Assembly (NCBI GenBank): GCA_017311185.1
Contig: JAESUZ010005167.1
Coordinates: 186,001 to 250,000 of the forward strand
Reading direction: 5' to 3'
Origin: Proteles cristata cristata
Lineage: Eukaryota; Chordata; Mammalia; Carnivora; Hyaenidae
Length of the DNA: 64,000 bases
This document shows positions 12,110-22,269 of the stretch, one piece after another. A program made the position numbers and the translations under genes. A model generated the notes under the pieces. The model did no database searches. It saw only the letters and a program-made list of their open reading frames with translations, and was not told where the DNA came from. The stretch's first letter is position 1. Every line of letters begins with the position of its first letter.

Positions 12110-12680
12110 TCTCTTCTTACTCTTTATGCTTTCCTCCCCGCCCATTCCTCACACAGAATTTAGAGATCTCCTTCTAAAACACAGTTTAGATCACATCACC
12201 GTCTTATGGAAAAGTCCAGGGCCCTGACGTCACATACAATATGCTGGCGGCTCAGAACCCCATCATCCTGTTCCCTGTGACCTCAGCTCTGTGCTCTCCC
12301 TCCTATGTCAGCATGTCAGCCAGGCTGGTTCCTTCCCTCTCCTGAGGCACACATTGTCTGGGACCTTTACCTCTGCCTGGAACACCCTTTATCTGATCTG
12401 TAGCATCGTTTGGTCATTCAGGTCCCAAACACCAGCTCCTCTGAGGGTGTCGTCCCAGGCCACTCTATCTCCCTCCTACCTCCGCCTCCAGCCCTCTCGG
12501 CCTCGGCAGACCCATTTACTTCAAATCCTGTATTAGTATTACTGAGTGTACACAGTGTCTGTTTCTAAACTTTTTCTTGTAAGTGCATTTGTTCACACCT
12601 GTTTCACCACCTCCTAGAACCGTGTCTTGTCCAGACCTGGAAGTCAGTGAATGTTTTTAGTGAGTGAATGAATAAATGAA
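12110..12680 (+). mobile_element. L2 LINE 3' fragment, plus
   Basis: The text CCTTTACCTCTGCCTGGAAC, then TCCCAGGCCACTC, CACCTCCTAGAACCGTGTCT and a TGAATGAATAAATGAA tail follow the L2 3' end order. It is an old, inactive repeat; the plus-strand open frame at 12291-12536 lies inside it. Confidence 0.8.
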
Positions 12681-12682
12681 GT

Positions 12683-12705
12683 GTTTTTTAAAATGCTTAT
12701 TTACT

Positions 12706-12742
<37 letters not shown>

Positions 12743-12909
12743 AGAGAGGGCAGAGAGGGCAGAGAGAGAGACAAACAAAGAATCCAAAGCAGGCTTCAGG
12801 TTCTGAGTTGTCAGCACAGAGCCCAATGTGGGGCTTGACTCATGAGCTGTGAAATCATGATCTGAGCTGAAGTCAGACACTCAAAAGAGCTGAGCCACCC
12901 AGGTGCCCC
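12683..12909 (-). mobile_element. tRNA-derived SINE (CAN/SINEC) with GA microsatellite, minus
   Basis: The antisense head GAGCCACCCAGGTGCCCC ends at 12909. The pyrimidine middle of the SINE has expanded into a (GA)n run at about 12709-12742 on the plus strand. Confidence 0.93.
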
Positions 12910-12949
12910 ACAAATGACCTAATTTAATTCTCACACAAACCCCACAATG

Positions 12950-13372
12950 CATTTCAGTGATTCTCAACCATGACTGCCCATTAGAATCTCTCGGAGAATC
13001 TCAAAAAACTACTGATCCTTGAACCCAAGCATATTAGGTCCTAATTTTATTGGTCTCTATGGGGTGAGGTGAATCTTTCTTTTTAAAGCCCCTGAGGGGT
13101 GTCTGAGTGGCTTAGTCGGTTAAGCGTCCGACTTTCGCTTAGGTCATGATCTCGCAGTTCATGGGTTCGAGCCCCGCGTCGGGCTCTGTGCTGACTGCCA
13201 GCTCGGAGCCTGAAGCCTGTTTCAATCTGTGACTCCCTCTCTCTCTGACCCTCCCCTGCTCATGCTATCTCTCTCTCTCTCTCTCCTAGAAAAAAAAAAA
13301 CATTAAAAAAAAATAAAGCCCCTTAGATGATACTAATGTGTAGCCATCTCCGCAGTAAACCACACTTAAAAT
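12950..13372 (+). mobile_element. MER5A-like DNA transposon split by a SINE
   Basis: The left half (about 12950-13093) begins TTTCAGTGATTCTCAACCAT and the right half (about 13318-13372) carries TAGATGATACTAATGTGTAG. The young SINE at 13096-13317 lies between them. The MER5A is therefore the older element. Confidence 0.75.
13096..13317 (+). mobile_element. tRNA-derived SINE (CAN/SINEC), plus
   Basis: It starts GGGGTGTCTGAGTGGCTTAG, has the promoter-like GGTTCGAGCCC, and ends in a CATTAAAAAAAAATAAA tail. The duplicated flank AAAGCCCCT occurs at both ends (about 13085 and 13314). Confidence 0.95.
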
Positions 13373-13860
13373 TATAACCATCCTGGCAGAAGGAATGTGG
13401 CCAGGTCAGGGCCTATCCCTCAGAATTGCCATTTCACTCAAGCCCATACCTGCAGGAAGCCTGGTTACACTCAGGCCCACTAGGGCCAAGTGGGGGTAGC
13501 AAACCCCAGGGCACTTGGAGAACGGAAGTCGTGACCTGAAGAACAGACTCCTGGTTTCCCTTTGTGACAGAGTAGGACATGGAAGCTGCCAGTGTCCTAA
13601 AGAAGTCCAGAGGCAGAAATGAATCCCCTTCCTGGCCACACTGGGACTACAGCAGCCTGAGCAGCAGTGTTCCACATTCTGAGGTTCTGGAGACCAAGGT
13701 GGCCCTGGAGAAGAATGGCCATTCTTGTTGGGTAAGGAGGCCAAGCCCTTGCTGAGAGGAGCTTGCCCAAGCACAGGGGTGGGGCTGGGGGTCACAGGGA
13801 GCACCAGAAACAAAACACACCCTGGCCAAGAGTAGTGGGGGAGGGGGAAGGGGACACTGA
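13373..13860. other. Unique non-coding stretch
   Basis: Open frames on the minus strand (13406-13904) are GC-bias products and overlap a MIR. No exon with matching splice sites was recognised. Confidence 0.45.
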
Positions 13861-13864
13861 GCTC

Positions 13865-14030
13865 TGTGTCTCAACATTGGAATTTGAATCCCAGGTCTGT
13901 CCATAAAGAGCTATGTGGCCTTGGACATGTCATTCACCCTTTCTAAGGCTCCATTTTGTCACGTGTAAAATGTCATAGAATCCGCAGGGATGTTGGAAGG
14001 GTTGAAGGAGCTGACATGGGCAAAGTGAGC
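13865..14030 (+). mobile_element. MIR SINE, plus
   Basis: TTTGAATCCCAGGTCTGTCC, TATGTGGCCTTGGACATGTC and CTAAGGCTCCATTTTGTCAC follow sense MIR order. Non-coding. Confidence 0.85.
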
Positions 14031-14499
14031 TGCAAGGGACCCAGAGGGCAGAAAGCTGGCCCTAGTCCCCCCTCCTAGCCTCTCCTCCACTCCCTGCCCC
14101 AGCCACACTGGCCTTCTTGCCACGCCTCCAAGATGACAGTCAAGCTCCCACCTCAGGAGCACTTGTGGTTTCTGATGAGGTTTTGGGGTGATGGTGGGGT
14201 TCATGGGGTTTGGAGCTGACAGCCAGGAAATATTTATTGAAGATGTATTTGGTGCCAAAAGGTGATTTTATTAAGGTGTAAGGACAGGACCCATGAGCAG
14301 AAAGAGCTGCCCCTGACCCTGTGGAGAGACTGGTTATACACTTGGGAGTTCATAGGCTAAAGAAGACTCCCAGGCTACTGGAGTCCTAGCTAAAGTCAAC
14401 CTAAGGTGGTTTTCCCTCCAGCAGAGCATTAGCATTAAGACTACAGTAGGGAGTTCCTAGAGAAAAGGAGCCTTGTCACAGAAAGTCTCTGTGAGCTGT

Positions 14500-14680
14500 C
14501 TTCACCACCCCTATCGTAGGATTCAGGAATATTAGAGATGGAAGTGTCCTTCACAGCAAACAGTTTTTCCCCTACAGGTAAGAAAAATGGAATTGGAGAG
14601 ATTTTATAGTTCTGCCAAGGGCACACCAAGAAATGGCTGAGCTGGAATCAAAGTCAGGTTTCCTAACCCTTAAATGTCTG
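14500..14680 (-). mobile_element. MIR-like SINE, minus (diverged)
   Basis: AATGGAATTGGAGAGATTTT, CCAAGGGCACACCAAGAAAT and GAGCTGGAATCAAAGTCAGG match the antisense MIR 5' portion in order. Boundaries are approximate. Confidence 0.6.
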
Positions 14681-14724
14681 GACTCTCTAGTCCAGGTTAA
14701 TAACCACACCTAAGATATCTATAG

Positions 14725-14905
14725 TGTTTACTCATGCCAAGAACTTAGCCTGTGTAATTTTATTTTCTCCTCACAAAAACCTAACAAAGTTGTTGCTATC
14801 CTCCAGGTAACTCCGTGGGGAAACTGTCTCAGAAAAGCCAAGTCACCTGTCCAATGCCAGGTGGGTTGTACGGGAGAGACTGCAGCCCCGAGGGTCTGGG
14901 GTCAA
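14725..14905 (-). mobile_element. MIR SINE, minus
   Basis: GTTTACTCATGCCAAGAACT, TGTAATTTTATTTTCTCCTC, GGGGAAACTGTCTCAGAAAA and CAAGTCACCTGTCCAATGCC occur in antisense MIR order. Confidence 0.7.
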
Positions 14906-15430
14906 GTCTCAGGTGTCTGAGGACCGTGCAGTGTTGTGTTTGCTGTGCTGCCTCTCCCCTGTCCTAGAGTACGTCAGACACCAGTGAGTAGACCTTTCTG
15001 TCCTGCTCCAGTCATTCTCTTCTTCCCCTTGTCCCAGAGCACTTTCTGAAGCTCCTTATTCCCTAGGGGCTGCCCTCACTCACTCAGAGCCTCCAGCCTC
15101 AAGAGCTTCCCCTGAGAAGTCCTTCTGAAAATTCCAACTCCACTGGGGTCACAGATGGCCCACGCTGGATTGCCATCTCCCAAGAGGGGGATTTTGTCTC
15201 AGACTTTCCCAGGACTGTCACAGGAAAATCTAGCAGAAGAAGCTTCGAGAACAGGAATGGAAGAAGTCTAGACAAGATGGGACCCAGTGAGACCAGCAAG
15301 GGCACCCTTTTGGACTCTGCCCTTCTTCTAACTTCCATTTCTCATTGGGCTTTCTGCCTTCTTCTGGGGATATGAGATTCCTTATGACAAGACATCTGAT
15401 TTTTGACATTCCCTGGCTATTAGCATAAAA
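14906..15430. other. Unique non-coding stretch
   Basis: No exon, RNA gene or recognisable repeat was seen. The short minus-strand frames are domain-free. Confidence 0.4.
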
Positions 15431-15770
15431 TCTTCTGTTAGATATTGAAAGAATAAAGTGAGGGAATGGAAGAGAGGAAAGGAGAGGGGGAACAGAGACA
15501 AAAAGAAATATAAAAGAGAAAGAATATATCAGCAAAATAAAGCAATTGAGAAATAAAGGGAGGGAGGGAGGAGTGTGGAAGGGAGGAAAAAGAATTGGAG
15601 GGAAAGAAAGAGAAAGAAAAGGAAAGGACAAAGGGAGGAAGAAAGTGAGTTGAAAAGGAAGGGAGGAAGGAAATAAAAAAGCTTGATAAAAATAGTAAGA
15701 GAGACTGGTAAAAAAATGATGGAAGACTGGAAGAGTAGAGGAAAGGGACAAGGGAGAGACACTAGAAATA
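15430..15770. repeat. Purine-rich (GA/GGAA) low-complexity tract
   Basis: The plus strand is almost wholly A and G for about 340 bases, with irregular GGAA, GAGGG and GAAA units. The minus-strand open frames at 15230-16086 exist only because the complement is C/T-rich. Such tracts can form triplex structures in principle; that is inference. Confidence 0.9.
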
Positions 15771-16374
15771 CTCTCACAGATAGACAGATAAACAGGCAGC
15801 GGCAGAGTCCAGCAGAATCCTGGATCTTAGCAAGAAAATGAAAGGCCAGGACACTCCATCTCACCCCTGGACAGGGCTTTATACAGAGAGACACGCGCAC
15901 GTGTTTGGGACATTGGAGGCCTCTCCAAGTCACCCAAACCTCAGGGCAATCATCACCAGAGGGAGGGAAACTCAATTTATTTATCCAGACTGTCCTAGGC
16001 ATTTTATATACCCTGTGGCATATATAGTCCTCAGAACAAAGGTATGAGAACAGTGTAGGTACCTCAAAAAAGTGTCCTTTCCTCATGGCTTATGTTTGTG
16101 GTAATATCAACTCTTTCTAGCATCAAGTAATAAAATCATTTTAAAATCAAGACCATGGGGACTCTCTTTAGAGATAGTAAGGGAGGGGGAGAGTGGCATT
16201 GTTGAATGATGAACTACATACTCAGTTCCTCGAGCTTCTGGGTAGCTTTATTTCCAACCCAGGGCTGCGGGATGAATGTTCATAGCAGTTTCAAGTGAAT
16301 TGGAGAAGAAAGCAAAGGATCTCAAGAGTATAGATACTTCTCCTTAAGAACACTTAGTAATAACAGCAACAGCA
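15771..16374. other. Unique non-coding stretch
   Basis: It contains a possible short MIR-like piece near 15970-16050 (CATTTTATATACCCTGTGGC). No gene was recognised. Confidence 0.4.
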
Positions 16375-16825
16375 GTAGTTAGAAATTCACTCGCTTATCA
16401 AGCACTTGCCAAGTGTCAGGCAGTCCACCAAGCAAATACATATATTACTTCCCACTTGAAGTTTATAGTCACCTTTGATTCAGGTACTATTTTTGTTGTT
16501 GTTGTTAAATATTATTTATTTATTTATTTTGAAAGGAACAGAGACAACGCAAATGAGGAAGGGGCAGATAGAGAATTCCAAGCAGAGTCCGCATTGCCAG
16601 CACAGAACCTGATGCAGGACTCAAACCCATGAACCCATGAGATCGTGATCTCAGCTGAAACCAAGAGTCAAACGCTCATTGGACTGAGCCACCCAAGAAC
16701 CCCTGATTCTGGTACTATTATTTTTCCCATTTTACAGAGGACAAAACAAAGACTTCGAGAGATGAAGTGACATTCCCCAAAGCCACATAGCTGGTAATGA
16801 CAGCAGCAGGTTCAAACGTGTCTAC
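16375..16825 (-). mobile_element. MIR SINE, minus, interrupted by a SINE
   Basis: The left half holds CAAGCACTTGCCAAGTGTCA, and the right half holds CCCATTTTACAGAGGACAAA and AAGCCACATAGCTGGTAATG. The carnivore SINE at 16492-16703 sits between them. Confidence 0.82.
16492..16703 (-). mobile_element. tRNA-derived SINE (CAN/SINEC), minus, inserted in MIR
   Basis: The antisense head GAGCCACCCAAGAACCCC ends at 16703. It is flanked by TGATTCAGGTACTATT (16476-16491) and TGATTCTGGTACTATT (16704-16719), a near-perfect target-site duplicate. Confidence 0.93.
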
Positions 16826-16944
16826 AACGCTTATGTACCCTTTTGTTTCACTTGCCTTCTCTTCCAATCCCTGACAAAGCACTTCTCTTGCAGTCATATT
16901 TAAATACCCACTCCTATGGGTACATACTGTGATATCCTGCAATC

Positions 16945-16981
16945 CACTGAAAGACATCAAAGTTTATGGTGTCTTTCAGTG
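16945..16981. repeat. Perfect 12-bp inverted repeat
   Basis: The arms CACTGAAAGACA (16945-16956) and TGTCTTTCAGTG (16970-16981) are exact reverse complements around a 13-base loop. No gene is adjacent, so a function is not claimed. Confidence 0.85.
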
Positions 16982-16984
16982 AAA

Positions 16985-17386
16985 GACAGCAGTGGAGAAG
17001 CACAGTCTGTTCATCAGATAGCCAAACTTTGTCTTTTATAATCTGGATTTATCCACCTTAAGAGAGTATCATTTAATTGACAGCTTCCAAAAATTTAAAA
17101 TCTGGCAGATTTTGACACTTTCACTACTCTCTTTGTCTTTTTTTTTTTTATAGCCCCTTCCTCAGTGCCCATCCCAGGATCTCCTTACCTTCTCTAGGCT
17201 CAGGAATGTTTGGTGATGGGAATGCCTATATTTAGGGGAAGTGTCTGACCTACCCAAATTAAATAACCTGCCTCTCCTCCCTTCACTCCACCCCTTTCTC
17301 TGTTTTGTTATTGTAATCAACAATTGCTTGCAAAAGTAATCATAATATATATACATATATATTTATTTATTTATATATTTATTTAT
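16985..17386. other. Unique non-coding stretch with AT-rich end
   Basis: No gene was recognised. The end (17345-17395) is an AT/TTTA simple repeat that borders the next SINE tail. Confidence 0.45.
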
Positions 17387-17609
17387 TTTTTTAAATGTTT
17401 TTTTAATTTATTTCTAGGAGAGAGAGAGAGAGAGAGAGACAGCGTGAGCAGGGGAGGGTCAGAGAGAGAGGGAGTCACAGACTGAAACAGGCTCCAGGCT
17501 CCGAGCTGGCAGTCAGCACAGAGCCCGACGCGGCTCGAACCCACGAACCGCGAGATCATGACCTAAGCGAAAGTCGGACGCTCAACCGACTAAGCCACCC
17601 AGGCGCCCC
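17387..17609 (-). mobile_element. tRNA-derived SINE (CAN/SINEC), minus
   Basis: The antisense head CTAAGCCACCCAGGCGCCCC ends at 17609. The body carries TCACAGACTGAAACAGGCTC, the subfamily text shared with the copies at 6440 and 29772. It sits in an AT-rich target. Confidence 0.95.
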
Positions 17610-18147
17610 ATATTTATATATTTGTAATATTTATATACATAGAATATTTATCCAGGCCTTTTCACAAATATTGGCTTCCTCTGATTAGAATAAAATCACA
17701 AAATAGGGTCTTTTTCAAGATGAGATAAAGCTAGATAACCTCATCCTTCGTGTCCTTATCTAGTAAAAGCCTGTACAATAGCCCAGTAAACCCAAGAATG
17801 AAGAAGTAACGATTGCCACATCGCAGTGGCCCAGAATGGGATGTGTATAATTTCCCTGGGCAATCATTAGCTATAGGTGACTCCCAAACTAACCAATTTG
17901 TGTATATGCTTGTGACATAAGATATCTCATGATTGATGCCATTATTTGTACTGAGAAGGAGGAATTGAGCCTGGAGAATGTGCACTCAATATTATTTCAG
18001 CTTCAAGTTTTGAAATGACAGAAGGAGTGGTGATTTTAACACATGTTAAAGGGTTTGGAGGATAATGAATTCAGTCAACAATGCAAGTCTAAATAATTAC
18101 CTTGATATCTGAGAGGTGAATGTATTAAAGATAAATTTGAGAAGATA
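17610..18147. other. Unique non-coding stretch
   Basis: No conserved exon or repeat was recognised; the minus-strand open frame at 17731-17985 shows no domain. Confidence 0.4.
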
Positions 18148-18252
18148 TTTTTTTAATATTTATTAAATAATATCTATACCCAATAAGGGACTTGAATTCC
18201 CAACCCCAGAATCAAGTGCTGCACACTTCCAACCGAGCTAACCCACCACCTC
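18148..18252 (-). mobile_element. Degraded tRNA-derived SINE, minus
   Basis: A T-rich start is followed by ACTTGAATTCCCAACCCCAG and CAACCGAGCTAACCCACCAC, the antisense SINE head in eroded form. It is older than the other copies. Confidence 0.6.
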
Positions 18253-19067
18253 AAATTTGAGAAGTTCTCAGAAGAATTTCTTCTTGGAACTTGGTGACTT
18301 TGTGGTGAGATAAGGCAAGTGAGGTTAAGAGAAAAGAGGCATTTAAGGATGATGTCTAGGTTTTTGAATAGTTATACTGGATCGTTGATTGTTAACACTT
18401 TCTGAGAGGAACAGGTTTGGAGGTGGGGACATTGAATTCAGTTGTGGTCATGTTAATATAGGTCATACTGAGGTTGGTATATATTGGGTAATCAAGTGAG
18501 TAACTAAGTTTTAACTCAGGGGGAAAGTCATGATTGTAAATGCATTTTAGGAAATTTTCCAGACAGAGAAAAAAAGAGTGAGATGGGAAGTTCATAAGGA
18601 ATGAGAAGAGCTATTTGCTAAGGATGGGTTCTTGGAGAACAAGAATATCTAAGGAGAAGAAATAGAAAAGGGATCCTGTGGAAAATATTGAGAAAGAAGA
18701 CTCAGAAAAGACAGGATGTGATAATATAAAGAAAAGAGCAATTGAAGAGTTTATTGACATCACCGAGAATGGCCATGCATCAGAACTGAAAAGAACCTAC
18801 TGCATTTGGAAGCAAGAACATTAGAAAACATGTTTCCAGAGAACAAACAGACAAAACCGAAACAGTTTCCATGAGTGATTAAGGGGAGAAAAAATGAGAG
18901 TTAGGTTATCAGTGACAGAAAAGATGGAAACAGCTAATGTAGTCACTCTATTCAATAAACAATTGGAAAATGAAGGAACAGAAGAAAATATATAGAATCC
19001 AGGAAGTAACTTTTGGATGAGAGAGGGACTTGAACAGGTGTGGCCAACATCACTTTTCTCCACTGTT
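18253..19067. other. Unique non-coding stretch
   Basis: Purine-rich on the plus strand in places (18590-18760). No gene, RNA or clear repeat was recognised. Confidence 0.4.
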
Positions 19068-19672
19068 ATGGGCTGAATTCTGTCCCCCAAATTTGGTATG
19101 CTGAAGTCCTAAACCCCAGTATTTCAGGATGTGAGTGTATTTGGAGATAAGGCATTTAAAGGGGCAATTAAGGGGTGCCTAGTCAGCTCAGTTAGTTGCG
19201 TCTGACTCCTGATTTCAGCTCAGGTGACAATCCCAGGCCCTTGGGATTGAGCCATGCATGAAACTCTGTGCTGAGCATGGAGCCTACTTAAGATTCTCTT
19301 TCTCTCCATCTGCCCTTCTCCCTGGCTCATTCACTCTGTCTCTGTCTCTCTCTTACTCCTTATATCTCCCATTTTAATAAAAAAAATTAAAGATGCAATT
19401 AAGTTAAAAGGAAGACATTAGAGAGGGCCTTCATCTAACGTTTGGTATCTTCAAAAGAAGAGCAGAGAAGAACACACATAAAGATACCAGAGGTGCACAC
19501 ATAGACAGACGACCATGTGAAAAGATAGCAAGAGAGTGGCCATCTGCAAGCCAAGAGGAAGCCAACCCTGCCAGCACTATGATCTGGACTTCAGCCTCCA
19601 GAATTGTGAGAATATAAATGTGTGTTGTTTAAACGACCCAGTGTATCGTGTTTTGTTTAGCAGGGGACCAAT
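19068..19672 (+). mobile_element. MLT1-type LTR (ERVL-MaLR), split by a SINE
   Basis: The left part begins GTTATGGGCTGAATTCTGTC. The right part contains GGCCATCTGCAAGCCAAGAG, CTTCAGCCTCCAGAATTGTG and TGTTGTTTAAACGACCCAGT, the standard MLT1 LTR order (family pattern from memory). It is a solitary, non-coding remnant of an ancient LTR retrotransposon, with no internal coding region beside it. Confidence 0.85.
19173..19388 (+). mobile_element. tRNA-derived SINE (older CAN type), plus, inside MLT1
   Basis: It begins GGGTGCCTAGTCAGCTCAGT and ends in an AATAAAAAAAATT tail. Duplicated flanks AAAGGGGCAATTAAG (19158-19172) and AAAGATGCAATTAAG (19389-19403) mark the insertion into the LTR. Confidence 0.9.
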
Positions 19673-19814
19673 ACACCCACTCAGTGGCCTTCCACAAAAT
19701 CACCTCTACACCACCTTGTTCCTTACTAAAGGAATCCTGGTTTTGGCCAGAACCAGAGTCAGCTCACTCTTTCCGTTTCTCTTCAACTAAGTCAATTCGA
19801 GGGTCTCAGTTTCC

Positions 19815-20680
19815 GAGACACATGAAAAGATGGTCAACATCGCTCATCATCAGGGAAATATAAATAAAACCACAATGAGATACCACCTTATGCTAGTCAA
19901 AATGGCTTAAGTTAACAACTCAGGAAACAACAGATGCTGGTGAGGATGTGGAGAAAAGTGAACCCTGTTGCCCTCTTGGTGGGAATGCAAACTGGTGCAG
20001 CTGCTCTGGAAACCTGTGGAGGTTCCTCAAAACACTAAAAACCAACCTGCTGTATGACCCAGCAATTCTGCTACTAGGAATTTATCCAAAGGATGCAAAA
20101 ATGCTGATTTGAAGTGGCACATGCACCCCAATGTTTATAGCAGCACTATCAGCAATAGCCAAATTATGGAAAGAGCTCAAATGTCCATCAGCTAATAAAT
20201 GGATAAAGAAGATATGGGTACATATACAATGGAACGCTACTCGGTGATGAAAAAGAATGAACTCTTGCTATTTGCAATAACGTGGATGGAACTGGAGGGT
20301 TTTATGCTAAGTAAAGCAAGTCAGTCAGAAGAAGACATAATATAATTTCACTCATATGTGGAATTTGAGAAACTTAACAGATAATGATAGGGGAAGAGAA
20401 GGAAAAATAAGAAAAACAGAGAGGGAGGCTACTTCCAGAGACTCCTAAATACAGAGAACAACCTGAGGGTTGATGGGGTGGGGGCAGTGGGTAATGGGAT
20501 TTAAGAAGGGCACTTGTTGGGATGAGCACTGGGTGTTATATGTAAGTGATGAAGCATTGGGTTCTACTCCTAAAGCCAAGAGTACACTGTAGATTAACTA
20601 CCTTGAGAATAAAAAAAAATAAAAATGAAAAAATAAAAGACATAGGAATATTGATTAATTAATTAATTAATTAAAAAAAG
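19815..20680 (+). mobile_element. L1 LINE 3' end, plus
   Basis: The copy covers the ORF2 C-terminal region from the CACATGAAAAGATGGTCAAC motif through TGGGAATGCAAACTGGTGCA and AACGTGGATGGAACTGGAGG. It then covers the 3' UTR with GGGATGAGCACTGGGTGTTA and an A-rich tail at about 20610-20640 followed by TTAA repeats. It has many stops and is inactive. Confidence 0.92.
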
Positions 20681-20689
20681 AGAAAACCC

Positions 20690-21240
20690 CAGGTTGCTAC
20701 TTCTCTGTTGTCTACTACTTTGTAGTACGGTAGATTTATTATTCAGGAAATATTCACTGTATATTCACCCCCTACCGCCACATGCCCTATTCAGGAAGGA
20801 CATAGTTCTCTGTGTAATTAGGTTGAGATTGTTCCTGTGGTTTGCTTTGGCCAATAGAACATTAAAAGAAAAGACACAAACAGTAATTTTAAAAGTGTTT
20901 ACACAGTTTGGCTTGATTTTTAGGTGCTTTTGCTATCCAATGGTGTGAGACTAGAGAGAGCAATAAAAGTGTGTTAAATAAATGTGCTCCACTGTTTATT
21001 ATGTAATATTATCATAGCAATAAATAACTAATCATAATCTCCCTTTATTGACAAAAAGAGAACAAGACTGGTCTCAAATATTTGGCAGGGAACTGTATCG
21101 GAAATGGGGTTTAATAACAGTAACAAGTTTTTCCTTCATTGAATTCATTTTTACTTTCCTGCTTGTGACAACTAAATAATCCCTTAATTATAGCAGTGAT
21201 ACAGAGTTTCATATGGATTACTATGGGGTTTTATTGGTTC
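20690..21240. other. Unique AT-rich non-coding stretch
   Basis: No gene was recognised; the plus-strand open frame at 20694-20948 has no domain and no exon context. Confidence 0.4.
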
Positions 21241-21256
21241 CTATTTAATTTTTTAA

Positions 21257-21453
21257 ATGTTTTATTTATTTCTGAGAGAGAGGCAGCGTGAACAGGGGAG
21301 GGTCAGAGAGAGATGGAGACACAGTATCCAAAACAGGCTCCAGTCTCTGAGCTGGCAGCACATGGCCCGACATGGGGCTCGAACCAATGAACCGTGAGAT
21401 CATGACCCGAGCCGAAGTGGGACGCTTAACCAACTGAGCCACCTAGGTGCCTC
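21257..21453 (-). mobile_element. tRNA-derived SINE (CAN/SINEC), minus
   Basis: The antisense head CTGAGCCACCTAGGTGCC ends about 21453. Flanks TATTTAATTTTTTAAA and TATTTAATTTTTAAA form a near-duplicate target site. Confidence 0.92.
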
Positions 21454-21799
21454 TCTTTATTTAATTTTTAAAGGGAATTGATGTAAAGAAGAATGTTGAA
21501 TAAATAAGAATAGAGGTAATAGTGCATGGTTTATAGTAAACAAGAAGGAATAAATAAAATGGAAGGAAGGAAGGAAAAAAACAAAGAAGTAAAGAAAGAA
21601 GAAAGAAAGGCAATTTACGGCTGACTAAGACTGAGAAACCGTAAGAATGGGGCAGGATCACAGGGAAGAAGACAGGGATGAGACCAAAATGAAAACTTAA
21701 AAGAAAAGGCAAGTAGTGTCACCTACCTAAAAGGAAGTAGCTTGCCAAGGATCGGCTGAGAAAGGAGCCAATTTTTTTTTCCTGGTTAAAGAATATGTT

Positions 21800-22265
21800 C
21801 TTAAGTTTTTCTTTTCTTTTCAATAGTTTACTGTCAAGTTGGTTTCCATATAACACCCATTACTCATCTCCATAAGTGCAGTCCTCCATGCCAATCACCC
21901 CTTCCCCTCCCCCCCGCACACCTGTCAGTCCTCAGTTCTCAGCATTCAAGTCTCTCATGGTTTGTCTCCCTCCCTCTCCCCTATTATTTACCCCCTTCTT
22001 CTCCCCCATGGTCCTCCATTAGGTTCCTCCTAATCCTCCTATACGTGCAAATATATGGTAGCTGTCCTTCTCTGCCTGACTTATTTCACTCAGCATAACA
22101 CCCTCAAGTTCCATCCATGTTGCTACACATGGCCCAATGTTCATAGCAGCACTCTCAACAATAGCCAAAACATGGAAAGACTCTAAGTGTCCATCAACAG
22201 ATGAATGGATCATGAAGATGTGGTTCATCTATACAATGGAATACTACATGGCACCAAGAAAAGAA
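21800..22265 (-). mobile_element. Twin-primed (5'-inverted) L1 insertion
   Basis: The left part (about 21815-22136) is antisense L1 3' UTR and ORF2 end: TTTACTGTCAAGTTGGTTTC through CCATCCATGTTGCTACACAT. The right part (about 22137-22256) switches to sense: ATGTTCATAGCAGCACTCTC through TGGAATACTACATGGCA. The two parts are adjacent in L1 but in opposite orientation. Flanks AAGAATATGTTCTTAAG (about 21789) and AAGAATGTTCTTGAG (about 22261) fit a target-site duplicate. Confidence 0.88.
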
Positions 22266-22269
22266 TGTT

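Noticed and set aside
15230..16086. Two long minus-strand frames rich in Phe, Leu, Ser and Pro
   Set aside because: They are the complement of the purine tract.
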